Positions 1 through 6,244 of a stretch of DNA of 8,127 nucleotides are shown here, piece by piece. The stretch spans positions 1-8,127 of the forward strand of contig JAJXYM010000323.1 in NCBI GenBank assembly GCA_021780585.1, written 5' to 3'. The notes beneath the pieces are model-generated. The model had not been told where the DNA came from. It worked only from the letters and a program-made list of their open reading frames with translations, and searched no databases. Each line of letters begins with the position of its first letter. The stretch's first letter is position 1. The position numbers and the translations under genes were made by a program. Origin of the DNA: Deltaproteobacteria bacterium (lineage in GTDB: Bacteria; Desulfobacterota; Binatia; Binatales; Binataceae).

Positions 1-220
1 TGGCGACCACGATCATCATGCCGAGCAGCAATCCGAGCGTATGGAAATCGATCGCCGCGAGCGCGGCGCGCTCGCCCATTCCGCCAAGCGTGACCATCGC
101 GACCGCGCCGGCAAAGGCCGCGCCGGCCCGATCGAGTCGGAGCCGCGGAAACTCGCCCGCGGCCATCACGAAGTACGTCAGCGCGAAAATCAGGAGCGGC
201 ATGAAGGAATGGGGCGGCAT
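1..220 (-). CDS. N-terminal fragment of an anion permease (SLC13/ArsB/CitM-like ion transporter superfamily)
   Basis: The minus strand is open from an ATG at 220 to the window edge, giving 73 residues with the rest off the left side. Residues 7-21 form a hydrophobic helix. A charged loop with FPRLRLDR (residues 24-31) follows, then a second hydrophobic stretch (32-48), then AAIDFHTLGLLLGMMIVV (55-72). The basic loop before an Ala/Gly-rich helix, and the later IDF-TL-LLxGMM pattern, are typical of the first helices of ArsB, CitM and SLC13-type anion permeases. The protein should lie in the inner membrane. The start at 220 has an AGG about 7 bases upstream on its strand; an in-frame ATG at 202 is the alternative. 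The gene diverges from the persulfide dioxygenase gene, so a sulfur oxyanion is a possible substrate, but that is inference only. Arsenite, dicarboxylate or sodium/proton exchange remain possible. The family call is fairly safe and the substrate is unknown. Confidence 0.72.
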   Translation of the reverse strand, partial: MPPHSFMPLLIFALTYFVMAAGEFPRLRLDRAGAAFAGAVAMVTLGGMGERAALAAIDFHTLGLLLGMMIVVA

Positions 221-299
221 CGGCGCCTGTGCATCATCGACACGCCGGCGCGGCGACGCAAGGTCGCGCGGACGCGGTCGGGCGCGCGACGCGCCGCGG

Positions 300-328
300 T
301 TCACGATTCCGGCTGGCGGCGCTATAGT
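300..328 (+). promoter_or_regulatory. Predicted sigma70-type promoter for the persulfide dioxygenase gene
   Basis: TTCACG (300-305) and TATAGT (323-328) are separated by exactly 17 bases. They match the consensus -35 and -10 hexamers at 4 of 6 and 5 of 6 positions. Transcription would begin near 335, leaving a leader of about 64 bases before the ATG at 399. TATAGT stands out because the surrounding sequence is very GC-rich. The placement in a divergent gap supports the call. No comparably good promoter was seen for the leftward permease. Confidence 0.5.
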
Positions 329-339
329 TGTGGCGCGCA

Positions 340-364
340 GCGGCGCCGCAGAGGCGCTTGCGCC
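340..364. promoter_or_regulatory. Two short GC-rich dyads in the leader, possible operator or hairpin
   Basis: GCGGCGCCGC (340-349) is a perfect 10-base palindrome. GGCG-CTTG-CGCC (353-364) is a 4-base stem with a 4-base loop. Both lie just downstream of the predicted transcription start, where a repressor or an RNA hairpin could act. Short GC palindromes are common by chance at this base composition, so a role is uncertain. Confidence 0.2.
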
Positions 365-398
365 GAAAATTCCGCCGACGCCGGAGCGTACGAACGTC

Positions 399-1436
399 AT
401 GAACTTCCGCGAGGTTAACCACGCGAAATGCAAGACCTATCTCGCGCTTTGCGAGCGTTCCCACGTGGCCGCGCTGATCGATCCGCTGCGGGATCGGATT
501 GAACGCTACCTGGCGCTGCTGGCCTATTTCGGCTGCCGGCTCGAAATGATCATCGATACGCATACCCACGCCGACCATCGCAGCGGCGCGATCGAACTGG
601 GCGAACTGACCGGCGCGCCCGTGATCATGCATCGGCGGGCGCCAGCTCCGCATGTGGCCCGGCACGTCGATGACGGCGACCTGCTGACGGTCGGCGATAT
701 CACGCTGCGGGTGCTCTACACGCCCGGCCATACGCCGGATTCGATCAGTCTTTACGCGGGCGATCGCGTCTTTACCGGCGACGTGCTGCTGATCCACGGC
801 ACCGGGCGATGCGATTTCGCCGGCGGCGACGCGGGCGCGAGTTTCGACTCGATCACGCGCAAGCTCTATACGCTACCGGATAACACGCTGGTTTTTCCCG
901 GGCACGACTATCGCGGCCATACGCAATCGACGATCGGCGAAGAGAAGCATTCCAACCCGCGGGTGAGCGGACGCACGCGCGACCAGTACATCGATCTGAT
1001 GAATAATCTCGGCCTTCCGCTGCCCGATGGAATCCAGGAGGCGCTGCAGCCAAACCAGAGCGAAATCGACTCCTCCGCGATCAATTTTCCCAACCTTGCG
1101 CAACTCAACCAGGTGCGCCAGCTCGAACCCGCCGAAGTCCTCGCCCGGCTCAGCGGACCATCCGCGGCGCTCGTCCTCGACGTGCGCGAGGAAGAGGAAT
1201 ATCGCGGCGAACTGGGGCATATTCGTGGCGCGACGCGAATCGCGCTGCGCGAACTGCCCATCCGCGCCAGCGAACTCGAACGCTTCAAGGACCGCGACAT
1301 CATCGTCGTATGCCGGGTCGGCGTGCGCAGCACCACCGCCGCCGCAATCCTCACCGGGCTCGGCTTCGACCGCGTATGCAATCTGAAGGGCGGGATGCTC
1401 GACTGGAACGACGCCGGCCTGCCGATCGAGCACTGA
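399..1436 (+). CDS. Persulfide dioxygenase (ETHE1-type) fused to a C-terminal rhodanese domain
   Basis: This 345-residue protein probably oxidises glutathione persulfide to sulfite and moves sulfane sulfur through its rhodanese part, acting in the cytoplasm in sulfide/persulfide detoxification. Residues 1-225 are a metallo-beta-lactamase fold. THTHADH carries H55, H57, D59 and H60; PGHT has H111; FTGD has D128; FPGHDYRG has H169 and Y171. By analogy with ETHE1, H55, H111 and D128 should bind the single iron. The GTGRCDF segment keeps the family's Arg and Asp (R137, D139), and the EEK-NPR stretch at 181-188 is also typical. Residues 240-345 are a rhodanese domain with a DVRE motif (261-264) and the active-site loop CRVGVRS, Cys305. 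Total length suits known PDO-rhodanese fusions. The frame stays open upstream to position 18, but that part is low-complexity; family N-termini match from the ATG at 399. A possible GGAG lies 13 bases upstream, rather far. It is the first gene of the rightward cluster. The family is clear; the exact persulfide substrate is inferred. Confidence 0.9.
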   Translation: MNFREVNHAKCKTYLALCERSHVAALIDPLRDRIERYLALLAYFGCRLEMIIDTHTHADHRSGAIELGELTGAPVIMHRRAPAPHVARHVDDGDLLTVGDITLRVLYTPGHTPDSISLYAGDRVFTGDVLLIHGTGRCDFAGGDAGASFDSITRKLYTLPDNTLVFPGHDYRGHTQSTIGEEKHSNPRVSGRTRDQYIDLMNNLGLPLPDGIQEALQPNQSEIDSSAINFPNLAQLNQVRQLEPAEVLARLSGPSAALVLDVREEEEYRGELGHIRGATRIALRELPIRASELERFKDRDIIVVCRVGVRSTTAAAILTGLGFDRVCNLKGGMLDWNDAGLPIEH

Positions 1437-1493
1437 GCGAATCCATGGCAAGGCGTATGCGATTAATCCGGGGACCGAGGAAACCGCGCTGAC

Positions 1494-1898
1494 GTGAACG
1501 CTCCCTTCAAAGTCGCCGAACTCGACCATCTGGTGCTGCGATGCCGCGATCAGGTCGCGATGCTCGACTTTTACACGCGCGTGATTGGTCTGGTCGAGGA
1601 GCGCCGCCTTGCGGCGATCGGCCTGATCCAGTTGCGGGCGGGAGCCGGGATGGTCGATCTGGTGCCGGCGAACGAACCACGCGCCGAATCCGCGCGCAAC
1701 CTCGACCATTTCTGCCTGGGCGTCGAAATCGCCGACCTCGGCGGCGCGATCGCCTACCTGCGCGATCAGGGGATTGACGTGATGGGCGAGCCGGCGACGC
1801 GCTATGGCGCGCGCGGCATGGGTCTCTCGATCTATATCCGCGATCCCGAAGGCAACGTCGTCGAACTCAAGCAGCTTCATCCTCGCGCAACCTCCTGA
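1494..1898 (+). CDS. VOC-superfamily (glyoxalase/bleomycin-resistance fold) protein
   Basis: This 134-residue protein is a complete single VOC module with two beta-alpha-beta-beta-beta units. The first begins LDHLVLRCRD (10-19), with an FYTRVIGL helix segment (26-33) and an IQLRAG strand (45-50). The second begins LDHFCLGVE (70-78) and ends in YIRDPEGNVVEL (114-125). H12, H72 and E124 sit where VOC enzymes bind a divalent metal; D55 stands near where glyoxalase I has a Glu. The IxLRAG, NLDHFCL and RYGARG-G segments resemble a bacterial subgroup usually annotated only as VOC family or glyoxalase-like. Substrate is unknown: a glutathione adduct would fit the upstream persulfide dioxygenase, but lactoylglutathione lyase activity is not shown. 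The start is GTG at 1494, with an AGG about 13 bases upstream, so initiation looks weak. It begins 57 bases after the fusion gene, and its TGA overlaps the next ATG by one base. Confidence 0.85.
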   Translation: MNAPFKVAELDHLVLRCRDQVAMLDFYTRVIGLVEERRLAAIGLIQLRAGAGMVDLVPANEPRAESARNLDHFCLGVEIADLGGAIAYLRDQGIDVMGEPATRYGARGMGLSIYIRDPEGNVVELKQLHPRATS

Positions 1899-3133
1899 TG
1901 CGCTCGAACGATTGTACTTATGACGGTGACAACCGTTGTCGCATCGGCAAACCGGACCACATCCGCGGCTGGCGCAAGGCGGCCGCGGCGATCGCGATCG
2001 CGCTCGTCGCCACGGTCTCGGGATGCGCGCGGAACACTCCGCACGGCGTCGCGACGCGCTATCTCGCGAATCTGCGGCAATACAAATACGCGGCCTGCTA
2101 TGCGATGCTGACCGAGCAGGATCGCAAGACCCGCACGCTGGCCGAGTTTTTGACCGAAATCCCGATGGGACCGGACGCGGATCCGGTTTGGTTCAGGCCG
2201 ATTCTGCGCGCGACGCGCTTCACTATCGGCTCCGAGCAGCGCAACGGCAATATCGCGAGCGTGGCGGTGCGCGTGACGATGCCCGATCTGCCGCTCTGGG
2301 AGCGCACGCTCGACGCCGCGGCCGGCCCGAATCGCTCCGGAGCCGAACTGGCCGAGCCGTCGCTCAAGTCGGGCGATTATCCGCGCGTGACGTTCGACGA
2401 TCTTATCTATCTGCTCAAGGAGCATCATCACTGGCGCGTCGTCGCCGCCTTCGCCCGGCGTGATCATCTGGTGGACCTCCATCGCGAGGCCGCCGCGGCC
2501 TTTCGCGAGTACGATTTTCCGACCGCGATCGCGCAGTACGAATCGATCATCGCGCAATTACGCGGACTTGAAGCCACCGACGCGCTCGGCCTCGCCTATC
2601 GCTACGGGGCCGAACTCGACCAGATACAGGCCGCCAGGGCGCAAATTCCGGAGAGCCGCGACTATGCCGCGCGCCACGTCGGACTGAGCGACGTCGCGAT
2701 GCGGATGTCGGAGGAGCGCGTGCCGGCGGTTTTCGGCGCGATCGTCAACCGCGGCAAGCGCGCGGTCGACAACGTGCAAATCGCCGTCACCTGGTATTCG
2801 GGCCACGGCAAGGACCTCAAAGCGGCGTTCACCGAGCGCCATCCGATTATCGTGACGCCGCTCGAATTCACCGATTTCAGCCGGCCCGTGATTCCCCTGC
2901 AGCCGGGCGAGCGCCGCCCCTTCGGTTTCATTCTGACCGCGCCGGCGCCAGTGCAGCGTGACGCCGCGCCCTACGTCACCATCGGCGCAATCGTTTTCAC
3001 CCAGTCCCCGGCGCCGCTGCCGCATCTGAAAGCGGCGCCGGCTCCCGTCAACGCCTCCGGCGCCGCCGCGGCGCCGCCGGACCATCGCGCGGCGAGTCCC
3101 GCCGCGTCTCCCTCCCGGTCGCCCCAGCCATGA
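1898..3133 (+). CDS. Lipoprotein of unrecognised family with NTF2-like, TPR-like and beta-sandwich-like regions
   Basis: I do not recognise this 411-residue protein as a named family. A lipoprotein signal is clear: basic residues R24, R26 and K27, a hydrophobic run at 28-40, and lipobox V-S-G-C with Cys43 as the lipidated residue. Mature protein should be anchored to a membrane and face the periplasm. Residues 48-185 look like an NTF2/DUF4878-type fold: a YLANLRQYKYAACYAML helix pair, then strands ending HWRVVAAF. Residues 193-245 resemble a TPR pair (AAAAFREYDFPTAIAQYESI). Residues 276-370 look like a beta-sandwich of the FxLYD type, with GAIVNRGKRAVDNVQIAVTWY and a PLQPGERRPF turn. Residues 370-411 are Pro/Ala/Ser-rich and probably disordered. 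The n-region is about 22 residues longer than usual, but no in-frame ATG, GTG or TTG lies between 1898 and the hydrophobic run, so the start stands. It overlaps its neighbours by 1 and 4 bases, has no Shine-Dalgarno sequence, and is probably translationally coupled. It may be an envelope scaffold; no enzymatic motif was seen. Confidence 0.8.
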   Translation: MRSNDCTYDGDNRCRIGKPDHIRGWRKAAAAIAIALVATVSGCARNTPHGVATRYLANLRQYKYAACYAMLTEQDRKTRTLAEFLTEIPMGPDADPVWFRPILRATRFTIGSEQRNGNIASVAVRVTMPDLPLWERTLDAAAGPNRSGAELAEPSLKSGDYPRVTFDDLIYLLKEHHHWRVVAAFARRDHLVDLHREAAAAFREYDFPTAIAQYESIIAQLRGLEATDALGLAYRYGAELDQIQAARAQIPESRDYAARHVGLSDVAMRMSEERVPAVFGAIVNRGKRAVDNVQIAVTWYSGHGKDLKAAFTERHPIIVTPLEFTDFSRPVIPLQPGERRPFGFILTAPAPVQRDAAPYVTIGAIVFTQSPAPLPHLKAAPAPVNASGAAAAPPDHRAASPAASPSRSPQP

Positions 3134-4047
3134 GCGCTTCCGTCACGATCGCGGTGCCAACGCATAACCGGGCGCGCCTGCTCGGCCTCACCCTGGCCAG
3201 CGTCGCGGCGCTCGACCTGCCCGACGGCATCACGCCCGAATGTCTGATTGTCGATAACGCCTCGACCGACGACACGCGCGACGCCGTCGAAGTCTTCGCG
3301 CGCACGGCGCCGATGGCGGTCCGTTACGTTATCGAGCCGGAACTCGGTTCGAGCTATGCGCGCAATCGCGCGATCGCGGAGGCGCGCGGCGACTTCATCC
3401 TGTTCATCGACGACGACGCGATCGCCGAACCCGACTGGGCGGTGCAATTGCTCGCCGAGATGGATCGCCGCGCGCTCGACGTGGCCTGCGGGATGGTCGT
3501 GCCGCGATGGGAGATGACGCCGCCGCAATGGCTCGGCCGCAGCCTCTATATCCGCCTGGCCGTGCATGACGAGGCGGCGTTGGCCGAGGCGCCCGAAGCG
3601 GCGCGCGATTCGGTGCACAACTATTTCAGCGCCAACGTCGCCTTTCGCCGCGGCACCTTCGAGCTGTTCGGCAATTTCCGCGAGGATCTCGGCGTCGTCG
3701 GAACGAATCCGATCTCCGGCGAGGACACCGAATTATTCGAGCGCATCAAGCTGCACGGCGGCGCGATCGGTTTCGCGCCCAAGGCCCGCGTCCATCATAT
3801 GATCGGGTCGGAGCGGATGACGCGCGGCTATCTGCGACGCAAGGCCTACGCCTTCGGCTTCGGCAGCGCGATCGCGGGAGGCCGCACGCACAACCATCTC
3901 GACAAGCTGTTCCGCAACGCGATCCGGATGGCCACGGCGGCGGCGGCCGGCGATCTCGAAAGCGCGGTCTTTCACGAACTGGAATGCGCCAATTTTTTCG
4001 GCTACTGGCGCGGGCGCCTGGCAATGCGCCGGCGCGGCCGCGGCTAG
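3130..4047 (+). CDS. Family 2 glycosyltransferase (GT-A fold)
   Basis: This 305-residue protein transfers a sugar from a nucleotide-sugar donor to an unknown acceptor, probably on the cytoplasmic face of the inner membrane. The GT-A domain begins VTIAVPTHNRA (5-15). VDNASTDDT (41-49) is the nucleotide-binding segment and D94-D95-D96 in FIDDDA is the metal-binding DxD-type motif. SGEDTEL (196-202) gives the probable catalytic base region (E198, D199). VHHMI (221-225) and a basic RGYLRRKAYAFG helix (232-243) are typical of GT2 enzymes of surface-polysaccharide clusters. No transmembrane segment was seen, so attachment would be peripheral; the C-terminus is strongly basic (RRRGRG). ATG 3130 sits in an ATGA overlap with the lipoprotein stop, with no clear Shine-Dalgarno, so coupling is likely. 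The two could act together on an envelope glycan or glycolipid. The family is certain; donor and acceptor are unknown. It is the last gene before the convergent gap. Confidence 0.92.
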   Translation: MSASVTIAVPTHNRARLLGLTLASVAALDLPDGITPECLIVDNASTDDTRDAVEVFARTAPMAVRYVIEPELGSSYARNRAIAEARGDFILFIDDDAIAEPDWAVQLLAEMDRRALDVACGMVVPRWEMTPPQWLGRSLYIRLAVHDEAALAEAPEAARDSVHNYFSANVAFRRGTFELFGNFREDLGVVGTNPISGEDTELFERIKLHGGAIGFAPKARVHHMIGSERMTRGYLRRKAYAFGFGSAIAGGRTHNHLDKLFRNAIRMATAAAAGDLESAVFHELECANFFGYWRGRLAMRRRGRG

Positions 4048-4054
4048 CGGCTAG
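4041..4054. repeat. 7-base tandem duplication across the glycosyltransferase stop codon
   Basis: CGGCTAG occurs twice in direct succession (4041-4047 and 4048-4054) and a further CGG follows. The first copy holds the TAG stop of the glycosyltransferase gene. Gain or loss of a unit would leave the same stop in frame, so the coding effect is neutral. Replication slippage is the likely origin. Confidence 0.5.
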
Positions 4055-4126
4055 CGGCGCGCCCGAAGCGGAGCGGCGTTCCGTCTCACAAGGATTGAAC
4101 TTCTTCGCTTCGACCAGCGTTCGGAC

Positions 4127-4153
4127 AGGGACTCTTCGCCGCGGCGAATCCCT
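4127..4153. terminator. GC-rich hairpin in the convergent gap, possible transcription-end structure
   Basis: TTCGCCGCGGCGAA (4135-4148) is a perfect 14-base palindrome. It is flanked by AGGGA (4127-4131) and TCCCT (4149-4153), which also pair; a CTC bulge lies on the left arm. It sits between the convergent glycosyltransferase and Nudix genes, where a bidirectional terminator is expected. No T-tract follows on either strand, so it is not a canonical intrinsic terminator. Confidence 0.28.
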
Positions 4154-4190
4154 ATCCCTGGGGCGAGTCAGGCGCTTGACTGGACATAGA

Positions 4191-4640
4191 TTATGAATCG
4201 GCCGTCCAATCGAGCATTCCGCGCGCCGCGATTCGCTCGAGATACGGAATCGGTTCGTCAAGCCGCCGGACTTCGGCGACGCTGAGCCAGCGCGCTTCGC
4301 AATGCTCGGACGGACGCAGCCGGACCACCGGCGGCGGGTCGGCGTCGAGACGGCAGGCATAAATCAACTGCACATACGGCCCCTCCGGCGCCTGATTGAC
4401 GCCGATCATCCGTTCGATTCGCGCCGTCAGCCCGGTCTCCTCGCCGATTTCGCGCGTCAGACATTGCTCGAAGCTTTCGCCGATCGCCAGATGGCCGCCC
4501 GGAAGATCCCAATGGCCCGGCCGGTAGATCATTTCCCGCGCGCGCCGCAGGATCAGGATGCGCCCGCGATGGGCGATTACGCCGTGAACGCCAATCCAGA
4601 ACTGGTCTTCCGCCATAATAACCCGCGATAGCAACTCCAT
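4191..4640 (-). CDS. Nudix hydrolase
   Basis: This 149-residue protein should hydrolyse a nucleoside diphosphate linked to another group, using Mg or Mn, in the cytoplasm. The Nudix box is perfect at residues 49-71: G49, E55, then R63-E64-I-G-E67-E68-T-G70-L71, fitting Gx5Ex7REUxEExGU. It is preceded by RPGHWDLPGG and by strands IGVHGVIAHRGRILILRR (16-33). RWLSVAEVRRL (117-127) is the usual C-terminal helix of small Nudix enzymes. The specific substrate cannot be read from the sequence. The start at 4640 forms a TAATG overlap with the HyuB stop, implying translational coupling; an in-frame ATG at 4616 (Met9) is an alternative and fits the domain edge equally well. Neither has a good Shine-Dalgarno. 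It is the last gene of the hyuA-hyuB transcript. Such a partner is not standard for hydantoinase-type pairs, so it may be a functional associate or simple housekeeping. Confidence 0.9.
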   Translation of the reverse strand: MELLSRVIMAEDQFWIGVHGVIAHRGRILILRRAREMIYRPGHWDLPGGHLAIGESFEQCLTREIGEETGLTARIERMIGVNQAPEGPYVQLIYACRLDADPPPVVRLRPSEHCEARWLSVAEVRRLDEPIPYLERIAARGMLDWTADS

Positions 4641-6244
4641 TAGCTATTGTGCCGACGCTGTCCCCATCCGCCGCCGCCCGGCGTCGCGACGCGAATCCGC
4701 TCGCCGGGTTCAAGGCGCACGTTGGTCTTGCCGGCGAGCCGCTGGCGCCGGCCCGCGCGGCCGACGATAAAATCGGCTCCGCACGAACCGTCGCCGCCGC
4801 CCGCGAGCCCCCACGGCGCGATCTTTCGCCGATCCGCCAGCAAACTGACGTTCGCTTCGACCAGACATTCGACTTCGCGCACAAGGCCGTCGCCGCCGGG
4901 GAATTCGCCGCGTCCGCCGGAGCCGCGGCGAATCCGGTATTCCGTCACGCGCATCGGATAGTACGCCTCCAGCGCCTCGATCGGCGTGTTGAGCGTATTG
5001 GTCATATGCGTATGGATTCCCGAGGCCCCGGGATGGCCGCGGGCGGCGCCGGCGCCGCCCGCGATCGTCTCGTAGTAGGAAAAGTGGCGCGCGCGAAAGG
5101 GGTCGTAGCCGCCGATCGTGAGGTTCGACATCGAGCCGGAGCTGGCGGCGGGAACGCGCTCCGGCGCTGCTTGGGCGAGCGCGCGGAACAGGACGTCGAC
5201 GATCCGCTGCGAGGTCTCTACGTTGCCGCCGGCGACCGCGGCGGGCGCCAAAGCGTTGACGATCGTGCCGGGCGGCGCGATTAACTCGATCGGCCGCATC
5301 AGTCCCTCATTGGCCGGCACTTCGTCCGCCGCCATGCACTTCATCACATAGAACGTGGCGGAGAGCGTGATCGCGTAGTTGGCGTTGATCGAGCCGCGCA
5401 CCTGCGGGGCCGAACCGGTGAAGTCGACGCGCGCGCGGCCGCCGCCGATCCGAATCGCCACGCGCAGCGGAATCGAATCGGCGCCATAGCCGTCGCCGTC
5501 CATAGCGTCCTCGGCGCGATAGAGTCCCGCCGGAATTTTGCGCAACGCCGCGCGCATCAGACGGTCGGCATAGTCCTTGAGCGCCGCCATCGCGGCGCCA
5601 ACCGCGGCACGGCCGGCGGCGGCGACCAGCGCGCGCATCCGCGCCGCGCCCACCGCGAGCGCCGCAATCTGCGCGCGCAGGTCGCCTTCACGCTCCTCGC
5701 GCACGCGTGTATTGGCGAGAAACAATTCGAAGACGTCGCGCGCCGGCGCGCCGCCCGTCATGATTTTCACCGGCGGCAGCCGGAAACCCTCCTGGTAAAT
5801 TTCCGTCGCCAGCGCCATCGAACCCGGCGCCATCCCGCCGATATCCGCATGATGGGCGCGGTTGGCGGCGTAGGCGAACGGACGCCGCTCGCCGTCGAGA
5901 TGGATCGGCGCGACCAGGGTGACGTCGGGCAGATGGGTGCCGCCGGCGAAGGGATCGTTGAGGATGGCGACGTCGCCGGGGCCGAGTTCGAGCCGCGCAA
6001 TCGCGGCGCGCACCGACAGCGGCGTCGAACCCAGATGGACGGGGATATGGGCTGCCTGCGCGACCAATTCGCCCGCGCCGTCGAACAGGGCGCAGGAAAA
6101 ATCGCGCCGCTCCTTGATATTGGGCGAATAAGCGGTCTGCCCGAGCACCACGCCCATCTCCTCGGCGATCGCGGCGAGCCGGCTGTTCATCACCGCGAGC
6201 GTCACCGGATCGAGCGCGGGCGGCGGCGATTTGACGCGCTTCAT
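4640..6244 (-). CDS. hyuB: Hydantoinase B/oxoprolinase family subunit (HyuB-like)
   Basis: This 534-residue protein is the partner of HyuA in ATP-dependent enzymes that open lactam or imide rings (N-methylhydantoinase, 5-oxoprolinase, caprolactamase) or carboxylate ketones (acetone and acetophenone carboxylases). It is full length for the family. Conserved parts in order: LDPVTLAVMNSRL (11-23), an ERRDFSCALFD segment (45-55), ILNDPFAGGTHLPD (94-107), ANRAHHADIGG (127-137; its His/Asp cluster is a plausible metal site), DFTGSAPQVRGSINA (274-288), HMTNTLNTPIEALE (413-426), and the terminal TPGGGGWG (521-528). Its ATG overlaps the HyuA stop in ATGA and has a GGAGG 4 bases upstream. The TAA overlaps the Nudix ATG by one base. 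No third AcxC-like subunit gene follows, which argues mildly against an acetone carboxylase. Family confidence is high; the substrate is unknown. The symbol is used in the family sense only. Confidence 0.93.
   Translation of the reverse strand: MKRVKSPPPALDPVTLAVMNSRLAAIAEEMGVVLGQTAYSPNIKERRDFSCALFDGAGELVAQAAHIPVHLGSTPLSVRAAIARLELGPGDVAILNDPFAGGTHLPDVTLVAPIHLDGERRPFAYAANRAHHADIGGMAPGSMALATEIYQEGFRLPPVKIMTGGAPARDVFELFLANTRVREEREGDLRAQIAALAVGAARMRALVAAAGRAAVGAAMAALKDYADRLMRAALRKIPAGLYRAEDAMDGDGYGADSIPLRVAIRIGGGRARVDFTGSAPQVRGSINANYAITLSATFYVMKCMAADEVPANEGLMRPIELIAPPGTIVNALAPAAVAGGNVETSQRIVDVLFRALAQAAPERVPAASSGSMSNLTIGGYDPFRARHFSYYETIAGGAGAARGHPGASGIHTHMTNTLNTPIEALEAYYPMRVTEYRIRRGSGGRGEFPGGDGLVREVECLVEANVSLLADRRKIAPWGLAGGGDGSCGADFIVGRAGRRQRLAGKTNVRLEPGERIRVATPGGGGWGQRRHNS

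Noticed and set aside
18..398. Upstream extension of the persulfide dioxygenase frame
   Set aside because: The frame stays open, but the extra 127 residues are Arg/Ala/Ser-rich, overlap the divergent permease and the promoter, and lie outside the family's N-terminus.
873..1880. Minus-strand open frame of 335 codons opposite the persulfide dioxygenase and VOC genes
   Set aside because: It spans two well-supported rightward genes and the gap between them, and shows no domain signature. It is a GC-driven shadow frame.
1877..2557. Minus-strand open frame of 226 codons opposite the lipoprotein gene
   Set aside because: The product is basic and low in hydrophobic residues. The plus-strand frame has a lipobox and flanking overlaps that fix the true gene.
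4174..4200. TTGACT and AT-rich ATAGATTATGAAT, resembling promoter boxes
   Set aside because: The spacing between them is about 10 bases, no -10 box lies at the right distance, and no rightward gene follows.
760..6172. Frequent GCGATCGC octamers (HIP1-like); at least nine seen, at 760, 1746, 1988, 1994, 2525, 3370, 3418, 3868 and 6165
   Set aside because: Seven of them are in-frame Ala-Ile-Ala codons (GCG ATC GC) in the VOC, lipoprotein and glycosyltransferase genes, so codon preference explains most of the excess. A genome-wide count corrected for codon use would decide.
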